From Didymodactylos carnosus (Eukaryota > Rotifera > Eurotatoria > Philodinida > Philodinidae), in NCBI GenBank assembly GCA_905250885.1, contig CAJNOQ010001400.1, forward strand, positions 1 through 32,080: a DNA stretch of 32,080 nt. Reading direction: 5' to 3'. Under the pieces are notes generated by a model, which saw nothing but the letters and a program-made list of their open reading frames with translations, was not told the origin of the DNA and ran no database searches. The position numbers were made by a program, and so were the translations under genes. Shown here piece by piece: positions 1 to 12,500 of the stretch. Each line of letters starts with the position of its first letter. Position 1 is the stretch's first letter.

Positions 1-108
1 CGCGCCCCGCGGCCCCCCCCCCCCCCCCCGCCCGCCCCCCCCCCCCCCGCCCCCCCCCCCCCGCCGCCCCCCCCCCCCCCCCCGCCCCGCCCCCCCCCCC
101 CCCCCCCC
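1..108. repeat. C-rich homopolymer-like tract at window start
   Basis: The first 108 bases are almost entirely C, with scattered single G and no A or T. They pass abruptly into normal AT-rich sequence. No hexamer period is visible, so this is not the TGTGGG-type telomere repeat described for bdelloids (C-strand CCCACA). The likeliest reading is an artefact of sequencing or assembly at a contig end. Confidence 0.8.
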
Positions 109-1202
109 CTTAAACAAACTAACAGATTTGATGATTAGCTAGTAGAACGGTAATAAAGAATTAATAAAATTTAAATTAATCCACGCCATGTCTCTCCGTC
201 TAGTCTGTGTTATTTTCGCTCTTCCTTGACGTTTTTTAACTTTTTTTATTATATTATTTCAGCTGTTCATCTTCCACCTGTTACACTTTATCACTTAAAT
301 GTACCTATCTTATGCATAGCCTAAAATGGTTTGCCACTGACCTTATTATCAGAAACAATAAAGATATTAAAAAAAAAATCTGCTATATTAATGGTATGTG
401 TTCATCCATAATTATTATACAGAATACAACTTTTTGAAGAGCTGATGAATTCAATTTCACATTGGAGGTCATATACAAAATTCATCCATAAAATAACGCA
501 ATTTTTGTTCTCTTCACTCACTAGATATGTGTAGTAATACGCAAGTGTAATAAACTTTTTTATTTTGTATTTAACACGATATGCTTTACCTACACTCTGA
601 ATTGTTTATGGAATAAGGAATGATAAAAAAAATATAGGACGTTCAGGTCAGATCGGAGCAAAGGACCTTGCTAACTATCTAGTCTATCTGAATTATTAAA
701 ACTTCAAAACTAAAATTTTTGACATTCACCTCATTAAGTAAATGCATTACCTCACAGTTAAAAAGAAAGAAGTAATGGATTAGAAATTAGTGCTAATTGA
801 CATTTCTTTAAAAAGCAAAAAACAAAGACAGAACTGTGTTTTAATGAAAAACTCAGTATTAGTGCACTTTGGGTCAAATTTTTATTTTAGTTAAAATGAC
901 AGCTTATACGAGAGAAATGCACGAGTAGAGTTAGTCTTCCCAGGAGAAAAATCTTGAATGCAGATCTTGGAAAATCTTTAAAGCCTTCTTTAGTCTCGTC
1001 CTAAATCTTCCAAGAATTTGTGCAGATTTATCGAAATCTTTCAAGGTTCTGAATGAAAAGCAGTGCTGCAGATTTTTCACAAGTTTTGTATCAGAATCTG
1101 TCTTAAGAAATCTTGAGCAGATGTTGTCAAGATATTTTATAGAATTCTGAAATGATTAATCTAGCATGGTTTGCGAGATGTCGTCGCAACACTGACCAAA
1201 AT
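109..1202. other. AT-rich intergenic stretch, no gene seen
   Basis: I see no coding region here. Between about 945 and 1140 a short motif, AAATCTT or close variants, recurs many times, several followed by CAGATTT. This suggests a degenerate short-period repeat, not a gene. Confidence 0.5.
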
Positions 1203-1628
1203 GGGGCTCTTCGTAGCTGCAGGATTTCTCAGTAACGGAATGTTGCGGAGGGCCCGGATTGATCTTAACGTGACAAAAACACATGTGGCTAGAGGCTAAT
1301 AGAGTCGGAAGTTTGAATTTTTACTTTTAAATTAATGGTCACCGTCAAAAGTCCAAAATTCGAAAAAGTCTCATTAACTTCAATCAATCAATTTTATTTT
1401 AGTCCATGATGTTAATAAAATGACAGGGTAATGACAAAAGTTCAACAAAGAACTTGTCTAGGTCATCCCCAGTTACAGGAAGGTGTTTATTGAACCACAA
1501 ATCTAGACCGAATATCAAAAATCAGGCTCTATTGGCCTCTAGCCACATGTGTTAGCTTCAGTTTAAGGTCTTCCCGAGCTCTCTGCGATATTTCGTTCCC
1601 GAGAAATCTTGCAGCTACGAAATGGCGT
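1203..1628. mobile_element. Small terminal-inverted-repeat element (MITE-like)
   Basis: About 100 bases at 1203-1302 are repeated in inverse orientation at 1529-1628. For example, GTAGCTGC at 1213 pairs with GCAGCTAC ending at 1618, and ACATGTGGCT at 1281 pairs with AGCCACATGT ending at 1550; both pairs share one symmetry centre. The arms have diverged by many substitutions. The inner 230 bases hold no coding sequence, so this is probably an old non-autonomous DNA element. Confidence 0.7.
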
Positions 1629-1934
1629 TAAGGCGAAAGTCGCTTTCGAGATATGGTGGCGCTAGTATCTCATGCATGTTTTCAAAGTTTCCAGCAAAAT
1701 TCTCATAACTCTTGATCACAACATCATTCAGAGCTGGGAGCTATCTCATTTTGATCAGAAATGTTTGCTGTATTTTCTGGTGTTACTGAATACGTTTTTG
1801 GATTTGTTTTTTTATCAGAAAACAAATTTTTACACTGAAATGACGGACGCATTAGTGTTATCTTACATTCCCCTCGATTACGTTAACATTTTATACCATC
1901 AAGCTAAAACGGATGTAAATGTCGCTCCAAGCGG

Positions 1935-2045
1935 TGTAACTAAACCGATGCATGCTCAGTCAGAACTGAACACATTATAAAATTTCTTCGGTTATAACCG
2001 ATGTTCCGTTATTTCGGTTTCGGTTTAATCGAACCGATGCATACC
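1935..2045. repeat. Short dispersed AACCGATGCAT repeats
   Basis: AACCGATGCAT occurs at 1943-1953 and again at 2032-2042, with a third partial AACCGATG near 1996 and several CGGTT inverses between them. Repeated self-complementary motifs of this kind are typical of the end of a degenerate repeat element. The boundaries are uncertain, and nothing else is visible between here and 2880. Confidence 0.4.
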
Positions 2046-2885
2046 TAGATTAAACTACTAAAAGAATTAAGAATATCAGTAAGGTCCTTCAGCTGTAATC
2101 CTTGTTTCCGAGCTGCTTCTGATTTGATGACAGCATTAGACTGTTGTATAGCTAGAACAGACAAATCAATTAGCTACTTCATACATCTGAGAAGAATACT
2201 ATTTACAGGAGCCGAGACGAATACGAAGAGAAGAAACATGGTGAAATGAAGTGATATTTAGTGACAATGCCTAGTGCGTTTTCAGTATATGTACTTTCCC
2301 AGCTAATGAGGACATACGATAATTGTTTTACAGTCTTTCTTTGAATGGGACATTTATCAGTGCGGCGCGCACTGAAAGAGTTAAGGTAGTTGTCAAGAAA
2401 AATGAAATGAATGAAAGTAGAAGTTTCGTTATTCATTCTCCTTTCATTTAAATGAAACACTACTATATATGGATAACGTTACAGAAAAGAGAAGAAATTT
2501 CGTGTGACGTTATACAAAGAGAACGGAAAAGTATAATGTTAGTCGTTCATCTCATCTCTATCTGTAACGTTAACTTTTTTCATGTTCATATAATTGTCTT
2601 GTTCGTACTTTAATCGATACTTATTGGACATTAGACAAAGAAGCTAGTTCATTCAACGTTTCGGATAAGGCGTTGAATTTTACGTTATTTCAAAAACATT
2701 CTAAGCACAAAAAACAAAGACTTAAGGTTCAAGGTCAGTTTATGATCGTAGGCAGCGTCACATCGCATACTTCTTTGTCCGTCATCGTGTAATATCATCA
2801 AATTTCTGCCGACCGTCTCGCCGATACTGTGCAGCTCGTCTGATTATTCAATTAGTTCATCGCAAATTCGATTTTCAACGAAAAT

Positions 2886-3145
2886 CTATCCCTCGAACAT
2901 CCATTTAACTATTGTCCACGTAGAGCGCCATTGAGATTGTAGGATATTGATGCATTTAAAGCCGGTTAAATTGGTGTTAGGGTAATAGATTTTCGTTGTA
3001 AATCGAGTTTCTGCTGAACTAACTTGATTCTCAGACGGTATTCTGATGTCTAGACCAAACACTCCACTTTCATATGGACTATCGTTGATCAATGCTTGCC
3101 AATGCAACATATTATTATTCAACATTCCAGCCTTCTAATACTCTC
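2886..3145 (-). pseudogene. Decayed ubiquitin-conjugating enzyme (E2, UBE2D-like) fragment
   Basis: The minus-strand translation follows the UBC fold of class I E2 enzymes. An Ala-Gly then Met-Leu-His-Trp-Gln-Ala segment is followed by Ser-Pro-Tyr-Glu-x-Gly-Val-Phe, Arg-Phe-Thr-Thr-Lys-Ile-Tyr, then Tyr-Pro-Asn. A Cys lies eight residues after that Asn, and Ile-Leu-x-Ser-Gln-Trp follows. In active E2s the Tyr-Pro-Asn position is His-Pro-Asn and the Cys eight residues on is the thioester cysteine. Here the Cys survives but the His is Tyr. The reading ends at a stop at 2886-2888 where about 45 further family residues should follow. An in-frame stop also lies just upstream of the Ala-Gly. It is therefore a relic, probably of a retrocopy, as no intron is apparent. 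Family assignment is firm; loss of function is inferred from the truncation. Confidence 0.8.
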
Positions 3146-3774
3146 GAGAATCGCAACTAGATATCGTGTACTGAGATGTATTTTCAAATTATTTCTCCTT
3201 TTGTTCTAACTGCATGATGCGGGTAATGTGAAGTTATATTTGATTGTGCAATAACATTGACTTTTTAGTGACACTGTATCGTTATCTATTCTTCTCCGTG
3301 TTCATTTTATACTATTTAAAACCGATCTGTCATCAAAGAAAGACGAGAAAAATGTTTAATTTCAGTAAGAGTTTCATAGAAATGTCCGCTATTCAATAAT
3401 CTTTTTATTTTTGATCGCATTTCTTTGATTTACGAAAAAAAGTAACGCTGATCTGGCACTGCGATAGAGAGAACTCAAAATGCCTTCTAACTTCTTGCGT
3501 TGCATTATTTATATGACCGATAAGAAAGGAAAGCGTGTGGCGAGATGTGGTAATTCATAATGTTGACTCAGTGAATGACATGAAGAGAAAGAAAGTAAGT
3601 AGCACTCTTAGGGTGCAGAAAATAAAAATACGCTCGAACCAGCAGAGCAGTCAAAGGTAACTTCAGTGTCTATTGTACGCCACATTTTGTGGATTCTCGA
3701 TGGCTTGCGTAGGCTCACTTAATTTTCGCTTAACCCAAGCGTTTGTGCCACCTAATCTTTGATATCAATTTAAG
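3146..3774. other. Intergenic, upstream of the deaminase gene
   Basis: AT-rich sequence with no coding signal. It presumably contains the promoter of the gene starting at 3775, but no convincing TATA/initiator pair stands out. Confidence 0.4.
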
Positions 3775-4386
3775 ATGGATACAGTCAAACTCCTCAATCG
3801 CCTTTTAACTGTCATCGAACAGGACATATTACCCAAGACCCGAACCGGTGTCGTACAAGGCAACAAGATCTTTGGTGCTGCCATCCTCAAAAAGTCCGAC
3901 CTTTCAGTTGTAGTCGCCGAAACCAATAATGAAATTGAAAATCCGCTATGGCACGGCGAAATGCACGCAATCAAAAAGCTCTACGAAATAGAGGATCGAT
4001 TAAGCCTACCCGATCCGAAGGATTGCATCTTCCTTGCCACGCATGAGCCCTGCTCGCTTTGCCTTTCGGCTATAACCTGGGGTGGCTACGATAATTTTTA
4101 TTATCTCTTCAGCCACGAGAACAGCCGCGACAGCTTCAACATTCCACACGATATCCGAATTTTAAGCGAAGTTTTCGGAAACGCCGAGGGCAACCGTCCA
4201 CTTTACAACCGCATGAATGCGTTCTGGCACAGTTACAACATTGTCAAGATGATCGATAGCTTCGATGATCGTGGTCATGACCGCGAATTACTGCTCGGAC
4301 GCATAAATGACCTCACCGCGCTCTACGCCGAGCTGTCAGACGTCTATCAGACAAACAAGGGCAAAGCAGGAATTCCTCTGGCTTGA
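3775..4386 (+). CDS. Zinc-dependent nucleoside/CMP-type deaminase family protein
   Basis: An intact 203-residue open frame from ATG to TGA with the signature of the cytidine/deoxycytidylate deaminase fold. His60-Gly61-Glu62 supplies a zinc ligand and the proton-shuttling glutamate. Pro92-Cys93-Ser94-Leu95-Cys96 supplies the other two zinc ligands (the P-C-x2-C box). Family members hydrolyse an amino group from a purine, pyrimidine or tRNA base. The substrate cannot be read here, but the length and the C-terminal helical extension fit stand-alone bacterial or fungal nucleoside deaminases better than the animal TadA/ADAT or CDA proteins. No signal peptide or membrane segment is seen, so it is probably cytosolic. 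The gene has no intron and is richer in G+C than its surroundings (33 of 60 bases at 4021-4080). Both points suggest horizontal acquisition, which bdelloids are known for. The frame is undamaged, so it is likely functional. Confidence 0.85.
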   Translation: MDTVKLLNRLLTVIEQDILPKTRTGVVQGNKIFGAAILKKSDLSVVVAETNNEIENPLWHGEMHAIKKLYEIEDRLSLPDPKDCIFLATHEPCSLCLSAITWGGYDNFYYLFSHENSRDSFNIPHDIRILSEVFGNAEGNRPLYNRMNAFWHSYNIVKMIDSFDDRGHDRELLLGRINDLTALYAELSDVYQTNKGKAGIPLA

Positions 4387-7300
4387 CACTTTTCCGGCAC
4401 TTATAGTTCATTCGGCGATATCTGATTGCATAACAGAGTTGCTACCAAGAGATAAACTGGTTATAACTCTATTCCGCTCATTGTTCTTTTTTAAAATGGC
4501 GTAAGTGCGGGGCAACAATCTATAAATAATTATCAAGAAAGTTTTCTCAAATGACATTATAATAATAAAAATCAAGCATCAAATTACCGCTAATGGCAAA
4601 ATTTATTCAGACGTTACAATAATTTGATGATAAAATGAATGTTCCACAGTGGGCATTTAGGCGGCATTTTGGTGAAAAATCGCAGGTTCGAATTTTTATA
4701 TTTTCAATGATGACATGTATACTATAAATAATGTCCTATTTAACGGTGAAAAGTTTTTGGCTCTAGCTTCTTCCAAAGTTGAGAAAATTAAATTACAAAA
4801 TTACCAGTAGAATTAGTATGCTGGCGCGTAAAATTGCATTTTCTCCGTCAAATTATAAGTTTTTTTCAAAAACAATGACATATATAGAATCCCCATCTAT
4901 TGGGCTATCTAGCCGTAAGAAAATTTTCGTCGGACAAAGTTAAATTTCTGGGAACGCGCGAAGATCTTTCCACGGAACTCATCTAAAAAAAAGACGTCCT
5001 CATAAAAATGCAATCGCTAAACTCCGCTGAGTAGCTATTGATATGAAAAATAGCTCAAAATGTTCGCCTCAACCTCCTCCACATATGCTGATCTTACAAA
5101 GTCTTCCAACTCTAGGGGTGCTGAGTTACAGGCTTTCCAAAAACCCTGGGGATTTTAGAGTATTTCGCAGTTTTCTCCCTCAAAAAAGCACGTTTCTTGA
5201 AAGTAAGGTCATATTCGGAATCAGCGTGAAAAACTGCATCGAATGGTGTATAACTCATCTAGTTTCGATCGCTCGATTTTGAATTCTAGAAATTTCTTAG
5301 TTTTTGAGATTCGCAGAAACAATTTCGTGCTGAAAATTTGAATTTCAAGATAAAGTAACCTGAACGACTCGAAACATGTTTCTTATAGGTTTTCGACAAT
5401 GCTCTTTCCAGTGGCATCGTTTTTAAATATCGAGAAAGTTTTCTAAAGGATTTTCCAGAGACCGGATCTCTGGAAAACTCCTTAGAAAACTTTTTAGAAA
5501 ACCCAACTCTCATGCTATTAGAAAGAGGATCATGAAAAACCTATAAAAAAATGGTTCATGAAATTTTAGTTCACTCATAAAGCTAAAGTCCGCCTGCTCT
5601 AGCAAAAAATGTCTACTGTGTGTTCTGCCTCTCGACATAAAGCATAAGTTGTGAAAATAGACATTGATCTCTTAGAATACTCTTTGCTATATTCATTATG
5701 ATGGTAATCACTTTTGGTCATGATGAAAATGGTGTTACCCTTGTGAGTTTTTAATAAGATTATCATTTTTTCGACTTTCTCATTGCCTCTACCTTGTGGT
5801 TCGATCTCGTCTGCTGGTGGTTCTACGAACGTGCCGAAAACGCTTTTTGTGTGAAACGATTTTACGAAAATGTTTTTCGGTTATGGTAAATATACTCGGT
5901 TTCTATATTGTAATAACATCTTCATTTTGTTTGAGTAAAATTGTATCCTACGCCCGTTCCTTTTTCGAAAACGCTTATTTGTTATTACATTTATTTTTTG
6001 ACAATAACATTTTGTTAACATGTTGTTGCCAATTTCTTCAAATAGGCAAAGACTTCTAATGTAAAAAAAGAGCTTCAAGAAGATGAATTTATTTTTCATG
6101 GTGAAAATCTAGTTCTAGTGTACGACTAACGAGAATTCACTGGAGATTATTTATTAAGAAAGACAAATAAAACCTGTTGTTTCCTGTTGAATAATCTTCA
6201 AAAAGTTCTAATCAAATTTTAAATTTTCTCGTTCTGGTCGCTTGAAGTCCCATTTAAGAAATTAGTACTTAGCCAGAAACCTTTGCAAAATCTCATTTGA
6301 TTGATAAATTCAAGCTCTACAAGATGGACTATTTTTCAAGTTTTCATACTTATCTTTAAGACGATCTGTTTTCTCTCAGCAGGAACCGTTCGACGCGCCA
6401 AAATTATCACAAGTTATTCTTTTGATTTTCTTTCTCATAATTATATATAATGTGATTGCATCTGGGCAGTCTGTTCTGTTTTATTTTTTGTATGAACATC
6501 TCTTCGTACTATTATTTTCCATTCTTATTTCCTGGAATTTAGAGTATTTAGTTTTAGTATAAGTCGAAAAAACTTCAGGATAAATACTTGAACGTGTCAT
6601 CTACAAACTGAAAAAGATTGAGCAACTAATTGAAAACTTAAAAGTTACGCTTATTTTTGGCTGGAGTCAGGTATTGAATAAAATAATTGAAGAGTAAAAT
6701 AATTGAAATAGTTATTTCCACACAGGCGTCTAGAAAACGTTTGAGTTTTTCACGATCTTTGCAGCTTCCTACTAGTCTTAGGAGGACAGTGTTGACAAGA
6801 AAGTGTAACTTGTTTCAAGACAGCAAATAGTTCCAGAATGACCTCACTCCTGGTAGCAATATACACTTATTATAAAGCTTCATTCAGTTAAGAGTCCAGG
6901 ACATGTGGACGTTATCTGCTGGAGTTAATGCCGATCGAACAGCTGATAATAAGGGTAGTTTAATGATTAAATAAAACGAAGCAGGTAAATATACAAATCT
7001 ACAATAGCGAACTGAAGTTTTTCAGTCTGATTTTCTATGTAGCTGTAATGATTCCTACCAACTCTCCACCCATCAACTTTTCGTAGAAATGGCTTGTTCT
7101 CCTAGAATACTATATATGTAAATGGAACATCAAAAACAAGAAAAAATTCAAAAACGATGCATAATTACAACACAATACAATTCAAAAACGAATATGATAC
7201 ATTAGTCATTATACCAAACCCAGAGTGTAAAACCGATACTATAGACCAGAGTATACATACTATTCGATGCAGTTTTTGTCGCTGATTAATATCTTATAAC

Positions 7301-7765
7301 TTTTTTCATATAAAGCCTGGTCTTGAATGCCAAAGGAATGAACTTCTTGTAAGATCGGCAAGGTTCTGCTTTCTGTATACTATGTTTGTCTCTCAAATTT
7401 CACCATGTTCTGGTCCATTGGAAACATCGAAAATTAGCTCATCATGTGCAGAATCGTGCGTTCTATAAAACACCGCATAGAAATCTCTTGCCGCCTTAAA
7501 AATTGCTTTGAAAATTTTAAAGTACTCCAAAATTTCGCTTTTTTAAAAAGTGCAAATATTTTGAAATTTTAATTTTTAAAATCCAGTAAAAAGTATTTTT
7601 CATCACCAAATACAATATTCGATGCAGATTTTCTTCCCCTTTCAAATAAGATGTTGCTCAAAGCTATTCGAAAAATAATTCTTTTCAAGGATTTTTGAAG
7701 ACTCTTGTTTTAAAAATTTTATATCTCCTTTCAAATGTATTGATATATATTTAATGTCTGTTTAG
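4387..7765. other. Long AT-rich stretch without a recognisable gene
   Basis: Only short open frames of random appearance occur. The minus-strand reading near 5286-5513 is the translation of a hairpin. A short frame at 6902-6970 (Met-Trp-Thr-Leu start) ends near a possible splice donor, and could be an upstream exon of the 7766-7986 segment. I cannot support that further. Confidence 0.4.
5435..5493. repeat. Short hairpin
   Basis: The 27 bases at 5435-5461 pair with 5467-5493 almost perfectly around a 5-base loop; TTTTCCAGAGA pairs with TCTCTGGAAAA. It is a compact inverted repeat, possibly a remnant element. No coding or terminator role can be assigned. Confidence 0.7.
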
Positions 7766-7986
7766 GAAAATATCGGACAATGGCAGTCATGACTGGAGTT
7801 GGTAAAAGACGGGCAACAGCAGATGCCATTGTCGCCGGTCAAGCATCCTATATCATCCCAATGGATGACTACAATCAGCGGCCCTGGGTAGCAACGTCTC
7901 CTCGCACACATATACAGAAACTGAATACCGCTTCAAAGCCGTATGAAGTAGTCTCAAGACAATTACAAGCAACGGGAATAGACTAA
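7766..7986 (+). CDS. Possible C-terminal exon of an unrecognised protein
   Basis: A T-rich run ending in GTCTGTTTAG at 7765 looks like a 3' splice site. An open frame follows it without interruption to a TAG/TAA region at 7984-7986. The frame has a more balanced codon composition than its flanks: Lys-Arg-Arg-Ala-Thr-Ala-Asp-Ala, a Pro-Met-Asp-Asp-Tyr-Asn segment, and a C-terminus of Val-Ser-Arg-Gln-Leu-Gln-Ala-Thr-Gly-Ile-Asp. An internal ATG at 7780 would give a 68-residue protein. I do not recognise the family. The T/C-rich 600 bases that follow could be its 3' untranslated region. It could also be a small independent gene or a chance frame. Confidence 0.4.
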
Positions 7987-9502
7987 GAAGACAATTACTT
8001 CTGTCTCTTATAGAACTTTAGCTCAGATGTTTTTCCTCACTTTTTCTTACTCGCCAATCGCGATAACAAATACTCACTGCAAAAAATGTCCCGGACTCAC
8101 TCTCACACCGCCTCCGGCCCGCCCTCCTGTCTCGAATGCTTGAAAGTTTCTGATACAATTCCTTTTATTCAATCTTTTTAACTTTTTTTAATTGTTTTGC
8201 TTATTCAAAATCATCATTCAGTCCTTGCCATCCATAATAAAAAACTATCATTCAATTTCCTTTCCTATATCTCAGCAATGTTTCCACGTACAAGTGAGAA
8301 ACATACATATATGAGAGACGATTCATTTCTCTCTTTCTTTCCCATCCTATGATAGTTTCATTTCTTTCTGTTGCTCGCATTCCACTACCGAATCATCAAA
8401 ATATCCCATATTCTTTTTATTATCACTCATATATTGCATGCACAAACAGTTATGCATCTTCCTAAAGCATTCTTCTCTTATCTATTCACTTTATTAACCG
8501 ATGTGAATCGCATTCCCGCTCATTTTCTTTCTCTGGCCAACTGATGAAGTATTGAAAACGTTTTTGTACACAGAAAAAACCAGCCATCTTGTCATCTTTT
8601 AATCTTTTTTAAGTCTTTTTTTCTTCGTTGTTAACTTTTTAATTTTTATTATTTCGATGGAAAGATAAAATAAATTATTTTAATCCGATTATCATTCTGG
8701 CACAGCCAAAACATAATTGCAGTCAACTAACAATACCGTTAATGAAGTCATTTTATCAATAGTAAATATTTTTTTAACTACATACACCATGACTCATTTA
8801 AGTTAATATGAGAAACAGTTCAAGAAGATATTTTTCCGTTTTGCCAGCACAGGTCGTGGTATCTTGTACACGAAATTGCGTATATCAGATAACGATAGAG
8901 TAGATCTTCCCTAATAAAATGGAAAAATTGCACCTTACTTTTAATTGATTAACCTAGCACTAAACTTCAAGCATTTTTGTACTAGGTTAGCTATAAAAGA
9001 TGTGTATATCTTTCAGAAATAAAACCTTGCTTGATTCTTGAATTCCGTGCACCTTGTGTATCATACAGTTAATAGACTACATTTGCATTCTTAAAAGGTT
9101 TTCACAAGAACGATAGCATGCGTCAGTTTTTTTTCTTTCTGTTTCATTATGTAGTAGAACATATATGTGCTGGACATAGTTATTCAAATGTTTTTTGCCT
9201 ATTACATTGTTTTCTTTTTCTCTTTTACTAGGCTTTCGGGCTGGTATTATATTATTCATAACTCTTCTTTTTTCTATCGTCGATAATAATCAGACTTCCC
9301 TCTCTTTTGGTAGATATTGAAACAGTGCAAACTTGTTCATCTCTTGTGTTTTTGAATTAAATAGCTTATATCATAAAAAGAACTCATGGAAGCAGAATAA
9401 TTTTTTGTAGATCAAAGATACATCGTGATAAAACTATAGGTCAAAGTCAGCTGCATGTTAATAAATAGGTTTACACGAGGCACTTTTTACACTGTTAATT
9501 AA
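7987..9502. other. T/C-rich region then AT-rich intergenic
   Basis: From about 7990 to 8660 the plus strand is strongly pyrimidine-rich, with many TTTCTTTC runs and no open frame. It may be 3' untranslated or repeat sequence. From 8660 to 9502 it is plain AT-rich sequence with no gene. Near 9457-9470 an AATAAATA run sits about 35-45 bases before the ATG at 9503 and could serve as a TATA-like element. Confidence 0.35.
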
Positions 9503-12500
9503 ATGGAAAACGTAGACCAATTTATACTAGTATGGCTTGATCAAAACATCGATCAAATAAGACGTGATATTGTTATCCGAATAAAATTGCGTACCATTAT
9601 TGATTTTGTTAAAATGTTTTCATCGTTGGAACAATGTACAGAATACATAAAGAAATCAGAAGGTGAAACGATATTTCTTATTGTTAGTATGGATTTTGCA
9701 CCTTATGTTCTTCCGGAAGTTCATAATTTAAGTCATATATCTTTTATATGCGTCTATGATGAAAACAATATCGGACAAGAGTGGACAAGACAGTATACAA
9801 AGGTAAAAGGTCTTGACATGCATTAAGGGATGCTTCTTAAGGTTTTCTCTCATGGGCAACATGCTGATCAATTTCATACGATGCTTTTTATGTAGTATTT
9901 ACTTGGTCGGTTCGATATGATATGGTTTGAATATAATTAATTTTACCAAATATACAAAAATCTTCAGACTCACTCTGAAGCGTAGTTAACGGCGTAGTTC
10001 AATATCCCAATCTTTAGATAAAATTCTCATCAATCGAGGAAAGCCTTTTTAAAACTAAGTTAAGCCTTAATCGGAGGAACTATCTGTAACGTCATTATAG
10101 AAACCTAAAATATTACTATTCACTCATTGTACATTACATTTAAATTGAACAGAATTACGTACAATTTTCTCTAGGAAGACGGAATAAGAGGTAAGAAACG
10201 CGTTTTGATGAGCCAAAGAAAGACAGAAGTTTAAATTCGACTGTGTACATCGGTATCCTTCTTATTAATTTGATCTTATACTACATGAACCATTCAGAGA
10301 ATAGAAATATAAAAGAATAATTGTGCACTCTTACTGCAATCTCGTTACAATAATTTAATTAAGCTAGTCTTGTGATATAGCGTATAGCACTACAACTAAC
10401 ATGCTCGAAGAAATGTTTTGTATAAATTTAGATCGTTGGTACTTATATTGCATTAAAGGATTTACTCCATGATGTGTCAAAATGCGTAAAACCGTTTGTC
10501 AAGAGCAGCCAGGCTTCCACAATATTCCATTTTTTGAATGAAGGAAAAACGACAAAGACTATTGGCTCCTGTTCGAACGAGTATTTATGGTTTCCGTTAT
10601 TTATCAATGTTTTAATTCAAATTGAGTGTAATGAAACTGATAAATAACGTTTCATTAATAAATGTCGTATCAATTATAAAGGTAGACGAATAATACAGAA
10701 AACTTTAAATAAATTCGAAGAAAACTATGACGCTGAAAAGGCAATATTCTGGTATACACAACCAGGTTTTCTTTCCTTACTAGTAAATAGAACTCTTCGA
10801 CATGAAAATGTCGAACTTGCTCTATTATTACGATTCTTTATCAAGGATGTGCATAACCAACTCAAAAGAACATTTAATACAGAAACGTTTTTTCAATCAG
10901 AGTCGCCTATCCTTTTGTATCGCGGTCAGATAATAGCGAAAGAAGAAATTCAGTCCTTGGAAGAGAGACTGAAAATCGGGCATACATTGACGAATAGTTT
11001 TTTATCAACCACGCGCGATTTAAGAGTTGCTCGCATGTTTGCTGGGATTGATTGCTGCGAAGAATCTTCTTGCTCTGTGGATGATGATGAACAACGAATT
11101 ATTTACGAAATTTTAGTCAAGCGACAACCAGCTAAAAGACCATATGCTGATATAAGTGATTTAAGTTACAGCGAAGACGAAAAGGAGATACTGATAAGTG
11201 CATGTGCAGTATTTCATAACTACAAGATGACATATAATAAAGACGAAGGATATTGGTACATGAAAGTACTTTTGAGTAACCATCGTGATGCACTAGATTT
11301 ATGTTATAACTCAACAGGAGATAGGCTAAAAGAAATTAACTTTGTTGATGCAGAACTTATTAGAATTGGTTATTTGTACCATAAAACCACAAACGTTAAA
11401 GAAATCATTGATTATTACTCATTAATACGTGATTACTTACCAAATCTTATAGGAGAACCAGTTTATCATACTGGTTTAGGTTTAATTAAACATACACTAC
11501 AACAGTACGATTCAGCCGTCGAACGTTTACTGAAAGCGTTAGGTATTTATGAGCAACGTTTATCCTTCCCTAAAAATCTTAAATATATGTTAATTATTAT
11601 TTATGACTGTTTAGCTGCATGTTATCTGCAGAAAACAAGGTTTTTCGACTCGCTCAATTATTACCATAAAGCGATGAAAATTGATTACCAATATTTTCTA
11701 CTTGAGAAAGAAGCTATTCTGATCCATCCATATACAATTGCATGCATGCATAAAATTCGAAATGATTTCGATTTATCCTGGAATTTATGCAAATATTTGA
11801 TTCAACTTGATCACGCATCACCTCACGTACAGACCAATTACGATTGTGATATAAACTGCATTTTACCAACAAATTACACAAGGATAGAAAATAGTATTAA
11901 TTTCATTGATTATATTCTTGGAATAGATGCTAAACACTATTACAACACTATTATAAACCAGTATTATACATTAGGAAAACTGTGTGTCGAAAACTGTTAT
12001 TTTGACTTAGCACAAAAATCTTTTCAAAAAGGAATTAATCTAATACATAGTTATAAAGGAAAACCAAATTACATTAATAGGTGCAAGGGTCTTACAGAAA
12101 GGCTTTTATTATTAGAGAAAGACTCGTGTCTTCTGTCTTGTTTAAACAGTATTGATCTGCGACAATCAGAAAATTGTACTGAGTATTTATATTGTGTTGA
12201 TGATGTTAAATGGCTTTGTCAATATCACTATGTAGAACAGTTTTCGAGTTATAAAACGTATGGAAAGGATTGGGCAAGTGTCCATCATTGGCTCAAACAG
12301 GAAAATGACACTAGAGTAGTAAGTGATACTGACATATCCAGTAAAAATGTAAAAAGGTTTTGTAATTGTTTATTGAAAGAAATGAATATTACAAAACTAG
12401 TATTGTGCAAGTGTACTATTAATGATAGTGATTTCAATGAACTAATTGATACAATTAACAATGGCTCATCTATTCGAACACTCCACCTATGTGAAATGTG

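Noticed and set aside
1-108. Telomere
   Set aside because: No TGTGGG/CCCACA-type period; only C with sporadic G.
4681-4700. GCAGGTTCGAATTTT resembling a tRNA T-arm
   Set aside because: No acceptor stem, D-arm or anticodon arm can be built around it. No tRNA was found anywhere in the window.
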